Origin: Mycolicibacterium sphagni
GTDB taxonomy: Bacteria; Actinomycetota; Actinomycetes; Mycobacteriales; Mycobacteriaceae
Assembly (NCBI RefSeq): GCF_013337765.1
Contig: NZ_VBSB01000010.1
Coordinates: 434,001-498,000 of the forward strand
DNA: 64,000 nucleotides
Reading direction: 5' to 3'
Position numbers and translations under genes: made by a program. The notes beneath the pieces are model-generated. The model was not told the origin of the DNA, made no database searches, and worked only from the letters and a program-made list of their open reading frames with translations. This document shows, one piece after another, positions 49,971 through 57,639 of this stretch (the stretch's first letter is position 1; each line of letters starts with the position of its first letter).

Positions 49971-51148
49971 CCGACGAAAGCACAGCGACCGACGACGAGG
50001 TGCGCGACGAAGTTCGGCAGTGGCTAGCGGCCAATTGGGACGCATCCGTGGACCGCGGCCAGTGGGCACAGCTGGTGTTCGACGCAGGCTGGGCCGTTCC
50101 CAGCTGGGAGCCGCAATGGTGGGGCCGCGGGCTTTCCGATCCGCAATCCCGCATCGTGGCAGCCGAATTCGCCGCGGTCGGCGCGCCGGGGACGGGTCAC
50201 GACCGAGCCAATCTGTTCGCCTGCACCCTGCACGACCTGGGGACCGACGAGCAGAAGCACCGGCTGATCCCACCGTCGATCCGCGGTGAGACCAAGTGGT
50301 GTCTGCTGTATTCCGAGCCGGGCGCCGGGTCGGATCTGGCCGGGCTGCGCACCCGCGCCGAGCGGGACGGCGACGAGTGGGTGATCGACGGCCAGAAGGT
50401 GTGGACGTCGTTCGCGAAGACGGCAGATTACGGCCTGCTGGTGGCGCGCACCGACTGGGATGTGCCCAAGCACAACGGAATCAGCTTTTTCATGTTCCCG
50501 ATGCGCCAGCCCGGCGTCGAGGTTCGCCCGATCCATCAGATCACCGGCGAGTCCGAGTTCAACGAGGTGTTCATCTCCGGTGCCAGGGTGCCCGATGCGA
50601 ACCTGGTCGGCGACCCGGGCGGCGGCTGGTCGGTGCTGCAGGTGGCGCTGTCCTATGAACGCCGGCTGATGGGTGATCTGGCCCGCACAACGCGTTCGGC
50701 CCGCAAGCCGCAGGCCGACGCCGACAGCCTGGTCGAGATGGCGCGCCGCGCAGGAAATCTCGGTGATTCGTTCATCCGGCAGGAGGTCGCGCGGGTGGAG
50801 TCGTACGCGGCGGTGAACCGGTGGAACACTCAGCGTGCCAAGGCCACCACCGATCGTGTCGAGGCCGCCACGCTGCTGGCGCTGGGCAAGATCGCGATGT
50901 CGCGGATCCTGCACGAGACGGCGAAGGTGCAGACCGAGATCGCCGGCCCGGAGGCGATGCTGAGCGGTCCGGACAATCCGGTCGGCGACGCGGTGACGTT
51001 CCGCACGCTCAACGCGTACTTCACGTCCATCGGCGGTGGCACCGACCAGATCCAGCGCAATATCGTCGGCGAGCGTGTTCTCGGCTTGCCGAAAGAGCCC
51101 GAGCCGTTTAGGAATACCGCTTTTCGGGAGTTGCCGACGTCGAGCTAG
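49967..51148 (+). CDS. Acyl-CoA dehydrogenase (FadE), longer subunit
   Basis: 393 residues. Motifs: CLLYSEPGAGSDLAGLRTRAE, WVIDGQKVWTSFAKTADYGLLVART, GESEFNEVFISGARVPDANLVG and, at the C-terminus, TSIGGGTDQIQRNIVGERVLGLP. GTG 49967 overlaps the preceding gene by 4 bases. It likely forms a heterotetramer with it, oxidising a bulky acyl-CoA after esterase and ligase steps. Substrate unknown. Confidence 0.88.
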   Translation: MTDESTATDDEVRDEVRQWLAANWDASVDRGQWAQLVFDAGWAVPSWEPQWWGRGLSDPQSRIVAAEFAAVGAPGTGHDRANLFACTLHDLGTDEQKHRLIPPSIRGETKWCLLYSEPGAGSDLAGLRTRAERDGDEWVIDGQKVWTSFAKTADYGLLVARTDWDVPKHNGISFFMFPMRQPGVEVRPIHQITGESEFNEVFISGARVPDANLVGDPGGGWSVLQVALSYERRLMGDLARTTRSARKPQADADSLVEMARRAGNLGDSFIRQEVARVESYAAVNRWNTQRAKATTDRVEAATLLALGKIAMSRILHETAKVQTEIAGPEAMLSGPDNPVGDAVTFRTLNAYFTSIGGGTDQIQRNIVGERVLGLPKEPEPFRNTAFRELPTSS

Positions 51149-51210
51149 GATTCACAACTTCGCCGACCGTAACACCACGGCGAGAATCCGCGCTCATCTC
51201 CACCGTGGCG

Positions 51211-52509
51211 TTACGCTCGGCAGTGCAGGTGGCCGGCGATGACGGTGGCGGTCACCAGGTCGGCGCTGAGGGCGTCGAGCACCTCGGCCGGCGGGGCGCC
51301 CAGCACACAGAGATCACCCGGCTGGCCCGGCTCGACGGTCCTCGGCACGTCGGGGCGTTCCGGGTGCCCGGTGAACATCGTCAGCGCTGCTGTGGCCGTG
51401 ATGCATTCGCCAGCGTTGAGCACCGCACCGGTGGCGGCGGTGCGGTGCACTGCGGCGCGCATTGCCGCCCACGGGTCGGCGCCGCCGAACGGCAGGTCCG
51501 TCGACAGCGCCACACGCACGCCGGCGTCGAGTAACGACGCCAGCCGCCAGAGCGCGGGCTGATCGCCGGGTTCGACGTCGGCAAGGTATTGGTCACCGCG
51601 TTCGGCGACGAAGTTGGGTTGAGTCACCACCAGCACGCCGATATCGACGAGTTCGGCAATGGTGTCGGCGGGCACCACGGCGGCGTGCTCGATCCGGTCG
51701 CCGGCATGAGTGCCCGCCGCGCGGAGTGCGGCCAGGCTCACGACCAGTTGGCTGGCGGTCACACAGTGCAGGGCGACGGCGCCAGTGCTGCGGTGGCGCT
51801 CGGCAATCCAGTCGGTCAGCTCGTCGAGATCCAGCGAATCGTCATGCAGGATCCGCTTTCCCGGGGCCAGCCAGTGCACGCCTTGATGCAGTCCGCCGTG
51901 CCGGTGCTCCTCGGTCAGCGTGACGATATCGTCGGCGCCCAGAGCCGGGGTGGCGTCGGTGACACCGGTGACGCCGTAGCCGAGGAGCCGACTGCTGATT
52001 GCGGCGAGATTGGTGTCGCGGCGGGCCACCGCATCCGACCAGGTGTCGTAACTGCGCAGCCGGCCATCGGGATGATCGGGCAGGCCGACCGCGGCTAGGC
52101 CCGCCGAGTTCAGGAACCACAGCACACCGCTGCGGTGCTGAATGCGCAGCGGCACAGCGTCGAAGAGCTCGTCGAGCACCGACCGGTCCAGCGGGCCCGC
52201 CGCGGATTCGTGATAGCCGACCGCCCGGATCCAGCCGTCGACGCCGACCGGCGCTGAGGCCAGAACCCGGGCGAACTCGGCACGGTCATGGACTTTCGCG
52301 GGGCCGACCTGGACGGAATCCAGTGCGGCGGCCGCTGCGCGCAGGTGAACATGATGGTCGTGCAGACCGGGGATCACGGTGCCGCCTGCGGCGTCGAAAA
52401 CCGTTTCGGCCAGTCGCGGGGTCAGCGCGTCGGCGACCTCCTCGATCCGGCCGGTCACCCGGATATCGACGGTCCGGCCATCCAATAGCCGAGCTCGCTG
52501 GATCAGCAT
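51211..52509 (-). CDS. Amidohydrolase family protein
   Basis: 432 residues. N-terminal beta-sandwich strand MLIQRARLLDGRTVDIRV, then the metal site GTVIPGLHDHHVHLRAAA, a His region in GAVALHCVTASQ and HAAVVPADTIAEL, and the late Asp in VALSTDLPFGGADP. It is a possible cyclic amidase, deaminase or lactonase. It overlaps the upstream CoA transferase gene by 7 bases, so it is probably the second gene of that unit; the two are functionally linked by inference. Confidence 0.85.
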   Translation of the reverse strand: MLIQRARLLDGRTVDIRVTGRIEEVADALTPRLAETVFDAAGGTVIPGLHDHHVHLRAAAAALDSVQVGPAKVHDRAEFARVLASAPVGVDGWIRAVGYHESAAGPLDRSVLDELFDAVPLRIQHRSGVLWFLNSAGLAAVGLPDHPDGRLRSYDTWSDAVARRDTNLAAISSRLLGYGVTGVTDATPALGADDIVTLTEEHRHGGLHQGVHWLAPGKRILHDDSLDLDELTDWIAERHRSTGAVALHCVTASQLVVSLAALRAAGTHAGDRIEHAAVVPADTIAELVDIGVLVVTQPNFVAERGDQYLADVEPGDQPALWRLASLLDAGVRVALSTDLPFGGADPWAAMRAAVHRTAATGAVLNAGECITATAALTMFTGHPERPDVPRTVEPGQPGDLCVLGAPPAEVLDALSADLVTATVIAGHLHCRA

Positions 52510-53636
52510 GGAACCGAATTCCGTCGAGCAACAAGAGCATCGACGGCGGCATTGTCCGCACCGAGCGCCCCGGCCGGTGCGCTGCGCGGCGGCAAGGCCG
52601 GTGACGCAGCCTGAGTCGACGACTGCGATGGCGTAATGGGCAGCGCCGCGTAGTTCGCGGCGACGGCCGACATCGCCACCTCGACGGTCTCACCCCCGCC
52701 GCGGCGTAGCGAATGCGCCACCGCCAGTGCCGATTCCAGCCCGGTGAGAGGATCAGCGATGGCGTCACCGCAGAACACCGGGCCGTTTTCGCCGGCGCCC
52801 ACCAATCCACCTGCGACTGCCGCGTCGTCGCCGAAGGCGGCGCGCTGGGAATCCGGGCCGTGCCCGCTGATCCGCAGCCATACCCTGCCGTCGGGGCCGG
52901 GAAGTATCTCCGGGCTCAGGCCCCGCCGGGCCAGCACACCGGGCCGCGAACCCTCGATGACGATATCGGCGGCCATCAGCAATGCCCGCAGCCGGTGGTG
53001 GTCGCGGTCGAAATCCGCCGCGTAGGAGAGCTTTCCATGATTGACCCAATCGTAAAAGGCTTGGTCCCCGGCGCGCGTCCCGTCCGGGCGAGCCGCGCTT
53101 TCCACCTTGACGACGGTGGCGCCCGCGTCGGCGAGAATCTGCCCGCACAGCGGACCGGCCCACATCGAGGACAGGTCGGCCACCAGCAGCCCCTCCGCCG
53201 ACCGGGGTGCGGCCCGGTTTCCCCGCTGGGTCACCCGAGGTGGCTCGGCGGTCGTCTCACCGAGGCGGGCTGCGGGCAGATCCAAAAGCACGGCCCGGTC
53301 GACGACATCGGCGGCGTCGCGTTGGGCGGCCCACTGCGCGACCGTCGGCCATGGGTTGTCGGGCACCGTATCGGCCTCGACGAGGGCCGGGATGGCGACG
53401 ATGTCGTCCGGCCGGGAGAGGGTGAGCGCCCACCAGCCGTCCCGCGTCGGCATCAGGCGGGTGGCGCCGCCCGCCGAGATCCGGCCGCGGCGGTGCAGTC
53501 CGAGCAGCGCGGCCCGGCCGGTCAACGTGATGGCGGCGGCGACGTGCACGCCCAGGTGTTCAGCGAGGTCGGCGCAGACGGTGCCAGCGCGGGCCAGGAC
53601 GCCGCTGCCCACCCAGTCCGCGCCGTTGCCGTCCAT
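52503..53636 (-). CDS. Family III CoA transferase (CaiB/BaiF-like) with apparently swapped halves
   Basis: 377 residues. Family members usually begin with an N-terminal Rossmann-like region (VLDLS..AGP..GQ.LADLGA..IKVE). Here that motif sits at about 150-180 (VADLSSMWAGPLCGQILADAGATVVKVES), and the catalytic Asp region follows at 287-302 (FCGDAIADPLTGLESA; Asp295 likely). The first 85 residues instead resemble the family's C-terminal part (LMPTRDGWWALTLSRPDD). So the order looks permuted, or this is the second half of a former tandem protein. Start ATG 53636. It probably transfers CoA to a carboxylic acid. Confidence 0.78.
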   Translation of the reverse strand: MDGNGADWVGSGVLARAGTVCADLAEHLGVHVAAAITLTGRAALLGLHRRGRISAGGATRLMPTRDGWWALTLSRPDDIVAIPALVEADTVPDNPWPTVAQWAAQRDAADVVDRAVLLDLPAARLGETTAEPPRVTQRGNRAAPRSAEGLLVADLSSMWAGPLCGQILADAGATVVKVESAARPDGTRAGDQAFYDWVNHGKLSYAADFDRDHHRLRALLMAADIVIEGSRPGVLARRGLSPEILPGPDGRVWLRISGHGPDSQRAAFGDDAAVAGGLVGAGENGPVFCGDAIADPLTGLESALAVAHSLRRGGGETVEVAMSAVAANYAALPITPSQSSTQAASPALPPRSAPAGALGADNAAVDALVARRNSVPC

Positions 53637-53656
53637 TCAGTCATTGTCGCGCGCGG

Positions 53657-54670
53657 TCAGAAGTGCAGTGCAGTGAACCGCCAGTCCAGGACCTGGCGGT
53701 CGTCGCCTTCGTCGGCGACCGCGTAGACCAGCGAGCGCAGGGTGAGCACCCCGCCGCGGTCGCCGGGCAGCGCGTCGGCCGCCTCGATGTGCAACTCGCT
53801 GTACAACGTGTCGCCCTCGTGCACCGGGCCGGTGTGATCGCACGACTGCCAACCCAGCACGGTCGCCAGGTTCGGCAACAGCCGGCTGGCCTGGGCCAGC
53901 GCCAGCCCGATGGTGTGCCCGCCGTAGACCAACCGCTGCCCGCCGACCCGTGAATCATGATGGGTTGCGGCGATGTTCAGGCTCAGCCGAGCCAGCTCCG
54001 GGGCGGAGCTGACGACGTCACCGGTGCTGTGCAGAACCGAACCGGCCATATCGGCAGAGAAATGCGGACCGGGGACGCGTTCCCGGAAAGCCTCCGCGTT
54101 CCAGTCGGCGGTCGGGTCAGGGGCGGGAGCCAGGTCGGCACCGATCAGCGACAGGTCGTCGGAGTGACCGGTGTCCGCGGCGCCCGGGCTCAGCGGCAGC
54201 ATCGCGCAGCGGTAGAAGTCCAGGACCAGCCGGCCGACCTGGTCGATGGTGGTCATCCGTAGCGCGGTCAGCCCCGTCGCCGCCCGACCCGGTTTGGCGG
54301 TGTTCTGGCGCAGCCCGACCACCTCGGTGCGAGTGAACAGGGTGTCGCCGATGACCGGATACCGGTAGAACGTCAGGCCGCGGTAGAACAGGTTGGCCTT
54401 CACCCGTTGGGTCACCAGCGTGCTTTGACCGATCGCCACATCGCACACCAGTGCCGGGTGCGCCAACGGGGCATCGCCTCCGACGACGGCATGGGTCAGG
54501 TATGCGTCCAGCGATAGCCGCATCCGATCACCCAGGATGGCCTGGTGGGTCGCAGCGGCGCCCGGGGTCAACGTCATCGACGGCGCCCAGTCGAAGACCT
54601 GTCCGACCACCAGATCGTCGAAATACGGACCGCCAGCCTCGCCGCCGCCAATATGGCCGTACAAAGTCAC
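53657..54670 (-). CDS. Double-hotdog MaoC-like hydratase (Rv0216-like)
   Basis: 337 residues from GTG 54670, the length of M. tuberculosis Rv0216, which has two hotdog folds and a hydratase-like site. The N-terminal half has GPYFDDLVVGQVFDW and DAYLTHAVVGGDAPLAHPALVCDVAIG. The C-terminal half has LSLNIAATHHDSRVGGQRLVYGGHTIGLALAQASRLL, the overhanging-segment signature. It probably hydrates an unusual enoyl-CoA. The start is uncertain: the frame is open upstream to 54757, but MYGHI and LYGHI in that extension are both encoded by an operator-like direct repeat, so it is probably not translated. It is divergent from the FadE3-like gene, as in M. tuberculosis. Confidence 0.85.
   Translation of the reverse strand: MTLYGHIGGGEAGGPYFDDLVVGQVFDWAPSMTLTPGAAATHQAILGDRMRLSLDAYLTHAVVGGDAPLAHPALVCDVAIGQSTLVTQRVKANLFYRGLTFYRYPVIGDTLFTRTEVVGLRQNTAKPGRAATGLTALRMTTIDQVGRLVLDFYRCAMLPLSPGAADTGHSDDLSLIGADLAPAPDPTADWNAEAFRERVPGPHFSADMAGSVLHSTGDVVSSAPELARLSLNIAATHHDSRVGGQRLVYGGHTIGLALAQASRLLPNLATVLGWQSCDHTGPVHEGDTLYSELHIEAADALPGDRGGVLTLRSLVYAVADEGDDRQVLDWRFTALHF
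54649..54663. promoter_or_regulatory. Operator-like direct repeat, copy 1
   Basis: CAATATGGCCGTACA, identical to copy 2 at 54706-54720. Its core TATGGCCGTA is close to palindromic. It overlaps the first codons of the hydratase. Confidence 0.55.
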
Positions 54671-54705
54671 AGTCGTCCATACTGGTGCTTCTGGTCGGGC
54701 CGTGT

Positions 54706-54720
54706 CAATATGGCCGTACA
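54706..54720. promoter_or_regulatory. Operator-like direct repeat, copy 2
   Basis: An exact second copy of CAATATGGCCGTACA, 57 bases from copy 1 and 25 bases before the FadE3-like start at 54745. The pair brackets the divergent promoter; the GntR at 55938 is the nearest candidate ligand. Confidence 0.55.
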
Positions 54721-54744
54721 TTTCCCGATCATGGAGCGACCCTG

Positions 54745-55902
54745 GTGAGCACTGCACTCAATGACGAAGAAACGATGCTGGTGGAGACCGTGCGGGCGTT
54801 CGTCGACCGCGACGTCAAGCCGACGATTCGAGAGATCGAACACGCCAACACCTACCCCGAGGCGTGGATCGAGCAGATGAAGCGGATCGGCATCTACGGG
54901 CTGGCGGTCAGCGAGCAGTACGGCGGTTCGCCGGTGTCGATGCCCTGCTACGTCGAGGTCACCCAGGAACTGGCCCGCGGCTGGATGAGCCTGGCCGGCG
55001 CGATGGGCGGACACACCGTGGTGGCCAAGCTGCTGGAGATCTTCGGCACCGAAGAGCAGAAGCAGAAATATCTGCCCGCAATGGCGACCGGTGAGGTGCG
55101 TGCGACGATGGCGCTGACCGAACCGGGCGGCGGCTCGGATCTGCAGAACATGACCACCGTCGCCCGTCGCGACGGGGACGACCTGGTGATCACCGGGTCC
55201 AAGACGTGGATCAGCAACGCCCGCAGATCGAGTCTGATCGCCCTGTTGTGCAAGACCGACCCGCAGGCCACGCCGCGGCACAAGGGCATCTCGGTGGTGC
55301 TCCTCGAATCCCCGACGGCCGGACTCACGATCTCGCGAGATCTGCCCAAGCTGGGCTACAAGGGGGTCGAATCCTGTGAGCTGTCCTTCGATGACTGCCG
55401 CGTGCCCGCCACGGCGATCCTGGGCGGCGAGCCCGGCCGTGGTTTCAGCCAGATGATGAAAGGCCTTGAGACCGGCCGCATCCAGGTGGCATCACGGGCA
55501 CTCGGGGTCGCGACGGCGGCACTCGAGGACGCGCTGGCCTACGCCCAGGACCGGGAGAGTTTCGGCCAGCCGATCTGGAAGCATCAGTCGATCGGCAACT
55601 ATCTTGCCGATATGGCCACCAAGCTGACCGCCGCCCGCCAGCTGACCCGCTACGCTGCGGAACGCTACGACAGCGGCGAGCGCTGCGATATGGAGGCAGG
55701 CATGGCCAAGCTGTTCGCCTCCGAGGTCGCGATGGAGATCGCGCTCAATGCGGTGCGTATTCACGGCGGCTACGGCTACTCCACCGAGTACGACGTCGAA
55801 CGCTACTTCCGCGACGCTCCCCTGATGATCGTCGGTGAGGGCACCAACGAGATCCAGCGCAATGTCATCGCGAGCCAACTGGTCGCGCGCGGAGGCATCT
55901 GA
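54745..55902 (+). CDS. Acyl-CoA dehydrogenase (FadE3-like)
   Basis: 385 residues, a complete homotetramer-type dehydrogenase. Motifs: LAVSEQYGGSPVSMPCYVEVT, TMALTEPGGGSDLQNMTTVARR, ITGSKTWISNARRSSL and RIHGGYGYSTEYDVERYFRDA followed by VGEGTNEIQRN, where the catalytic Glu lies (GEGTNE). GTG 54745 has GGAG eight bases upstream; the longer frame to 54451 is antisense to the hydratase. It is divergent from the Rv0216-like gene, the same pairing as fadE3/Rv0216. The GntR gene follows by 35 bases and is probably co-transcribed. Confidence 0.9.
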   Translation: MSTALNDEETMLVETVRAFVDRDVKPTIREIEHANTYPEAWIEQMKRIGIYGLAVSEQYGGSPVSMPCYVEVTQELARGWMSLAGAMGGHTVVAKLLEIFGTEEQKQKYLPAMATGEVRATMALTEPGGGSDLQNMTTVARRDGDDLVITGSKTWISNARRSSLIALLCKTDPQATPRHKGISVVLLESPTAGLTISRDLPKLGYKGVESCELSFDDCRVPATAILGGEPGRGFSQMMKGLETGRIQVASRALGVATAALEDALAYAQDRESFGQPIWKHQSIGNYLADMATKLTAARQLTRYAAERYDSGERCDMEAGMAKLFASEVAMEIALNAVRIHGGYGYSTEYDVERYFRDAPLMIVGEGTNEIQRNVIASQLVARGGI

Positions 55903-55937
55903 TGCCGACATCAGCCTTGCGAGGCATCTAGCCGACC

Positions 55938-56693
55938 ATGAAACCCGAGCCCGCGTATCAGGTTCTGCGGCAACGACTCCGCGACGAGATCGCCGCTGGG
56001 GCCTACCCCGACGGGGTGCGGCTACCGACGGAGTCCGAGCTGGTCGCCGAGCACGGGCTGTCGCGGCAGACGGTGCGCCGGGCGTTCCAGGATCTGGTGT
56101 CCGAAGGGGTGGTGTACCGGGTCCCGGGACGCGGCACGTATGCCAACCGCGGGTATTTGCGGCAGCTGGGTTCGATCGAAGACCTGATGAGTCTGTCCGA
56201 GGACACCACGATGGAAGTGCTGCAGGGCCTTTCGCGTCGTGTCGACGTGGCGGCGGCGAGCCGGCTGCGGCTGGATCACGACGTGGTGTACACCGTGGTG
56301 TTCCGGCGGCTGCACGACCGGCGGGCAGGAGCGCAGCGACCCGGGGAGATCGACGGGGTTCCGTTCGTGGTCACCACCGTGCACCTGATCGAGTCGATCG
56401 CGCGGCTGGTGCTGGACTCGACTGAGCTGGCCGACGGAGCCGTCGGCACCAACACCGTCATCGGCGTTCTCGAGCCGCACCTGGACCATCCGATCGCCGA
56501 AGCAGCGCAGTCGATCACCGTCGCTCCCGCCGACGAGCTGGTCGCCGATGCGCTCGGCTGCGCACCCGGGCATCCCATGCTGCGGGTGGACCGCCTCTAC
56601 TCCGACACCACCGGCACCCCGGTCGAACTGTCGGTCAGCCACTTCCTGCCCGAGCAGTACACCTACCGGGTCACGCTGCGCCGGTCGAGCTGA
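55938..56693 (+). CDS. GntR family regulator, HutC (UTRA) type
   Basis: 251 residues. Winged helix at 7-73 (LPTESELVAEHGLSRQTVRRAFQDLVSEG and GRGTYANRG), then a UTRA effector domain (DGVPFVVTTVHLIESIARLV and LSVSHFLPEQYTYRVTLRR at the end). Residues about 128-140 (RRAGAQRPGEI) are encoded by copy C of the dispersed 25-bp repeat and may be an insertion in a loop. The likely targets are the duplicated CAATATGGCCGTACA sites before the FadE3-like and hydratase genes. Its 3' end overlaps the convergent crotonase gene by 23 bases. Confidence 0.9.
   Translation: MKPEPAYQVLRQRLRDEIAAGAYPDGVRLPTESELVAEHGLSRQTVRRAFQDLVSEGVVYRVPGRGTYANRGYLRQLGSIEDLMSLSEDTTMEVLQGLSRRVDVAAASRLRLDHDVVYTVVFRRLHDRRAGAQRPGEIDGVPFVVTTVHLIESIARLVLDSTELADGAVGTNTVIGVLEPHLDHPIAEAAQSITVAPADELVADALGCAPGHPMLRVDRLYSDTTGTPVELSVSHFLPEQYTYRVTLRRSS
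56319..56343 (-). repeat. Dispersed 25-bp repeat, copy C
   Basis: Reverse complement begins CGGGTCGCTGCG and ends CTGCCCGCCG, 24 of 25 identical to copy B. It lies within the GntR coding frame. Confidence 0.6.
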
Positions 56694-57624
56694 CCTCGTC
56701 GACCAGCCCCCACTCCAGCGCGGTCGCCGGGTCGAGAGTCCGCCCCGACAGCACCAAATAGGCTGTGCGCCAACGTCCGATGCGCCGGGTGATGCTCAGC
56801 GTGCCGCCCGCCCCGGGAATCAGCCCCAACGTCAGTTCGGGCAACCCGAGCACGGCGTCGCTATGGCAGCTGACCCAGCCGCAGAACGCAGCCATCTCCA
56901 GCCCGCTGCCCAGCACCCGACCGTGTATCTCGGCACGGCAGGCTCGGCCCAGCCGGCGGGTCAGCTCGTCGAGCGCGAGTGCCGGACTGTGCCGGGTGCG
57001 GGCCAGGTGCGCGGACGCAGGGTCGGCGAACGTACCGAATTCGCCGAGATCCCCACCGCTGCAAAAGGATGGGCCGTTACCGCCGAGCACCACCTCGGTG
57101 ACGGTATCGTCAAGCAATGCGACAGTCAGCGCCTCGAGTAGTAGCGCCCGCGCATCGGTGCTGAACGCGTTGTGGCGCTTCGGCCGATTGAACCGGATTC
57201 GCAGCGTGCCACCGTCGCGCTCGGCGAGGACGGGTTCGGGGATGTCGGGCAGCGCCGCCGGGCCGCGCTCGGCCAGCCAGCGGGCGAACTCCGGGCCGGC
57301 CTGCAGCGTCGAGTACGCCAGCGATTCGGCGACGATCCCCGGCAGGGCGGGACCGGTCACGTCCACCGAGCGCAACACGTCGTCGCAGACCGCGCTGGCA
57401 TGTGGCCAGCGCCGGCAGCGCTCGCTCAGTTCAGCCACCGCGCCGCCGACCGACTCCACCGTGACAAACCGGCGGTCCTCATGCTCGGTCGCGGTCAGCG
57501 CGAACGTCGCAGTGTCAAGCCAGAATTCGCCCTCTGGCGTGGACGACTCGCCGATCGCGACGACGACGCCGGGCGGCCCGGTCACCCCGATCGGGGGCGG
57601 GTCGGCGAGGTCCACAACAAACAT
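56671..57624 (-). CDS. Enoyl-CoA hydratase/isomerase family protein with N-terminal extension
   Basis: 317 residues. The crotonase core starts only at about residue 135: IRFNRPKRHNAFSTDARALL, the oxyanion loop SFCSGGDLGEFGTF, GRVLGSGLEMAAFCGWV, and the catalytic Glu in LGLPELTLGLIPGAGGT. The preceding 130 residues (VVVAIGESSTPEGEFW...) have only faint crotonase-like character. The C-terminal trimerisation helices are short, ending 30 residues after SGRTLDPATALEWGLVDEV. It starts 15 bases after the fadD4-like gene's stop region on the same strand and would act after CoA activation. Confidence 0.83.
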   Translation of the reverse strand: MFVVDLADPPPIGVTGPPGVVVAIGESSTPEGEFWLDTATFALTATEHEDRRFVTVESVGGAVAELSERCRRWPHASAVCDDVLRSVDVTGPALPGIVAESLAYSTLQAGPEFARWLAERGPAALPDIPEPVLAERDGGTLRIRFNRPKRHNAFSTDARALLLEALTVALLDDTVTEVVLGGNGPSFCSGGDLGEFGTFADPASAHLARTRHSPALALDELTRRLGRACRAEIHGRVLGSGLEMAAFCGWVSCHSDAVLGLPELTLGLIPGAGGTLSITRRIGRWRTAYLVLSGRTLDPATALEWGLVDEVSSTGAA

Positions 57625-57639
57625 CAGCCGAACATTCCG

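Noticed and set aside
54671..54757. Longer N-terminus of the Rv0216-like hydratase
   Set aside because: The extension is encoded by operator-like DNA including a repeated 15-mer; it also overlaps the FadE3-like start at 54745.
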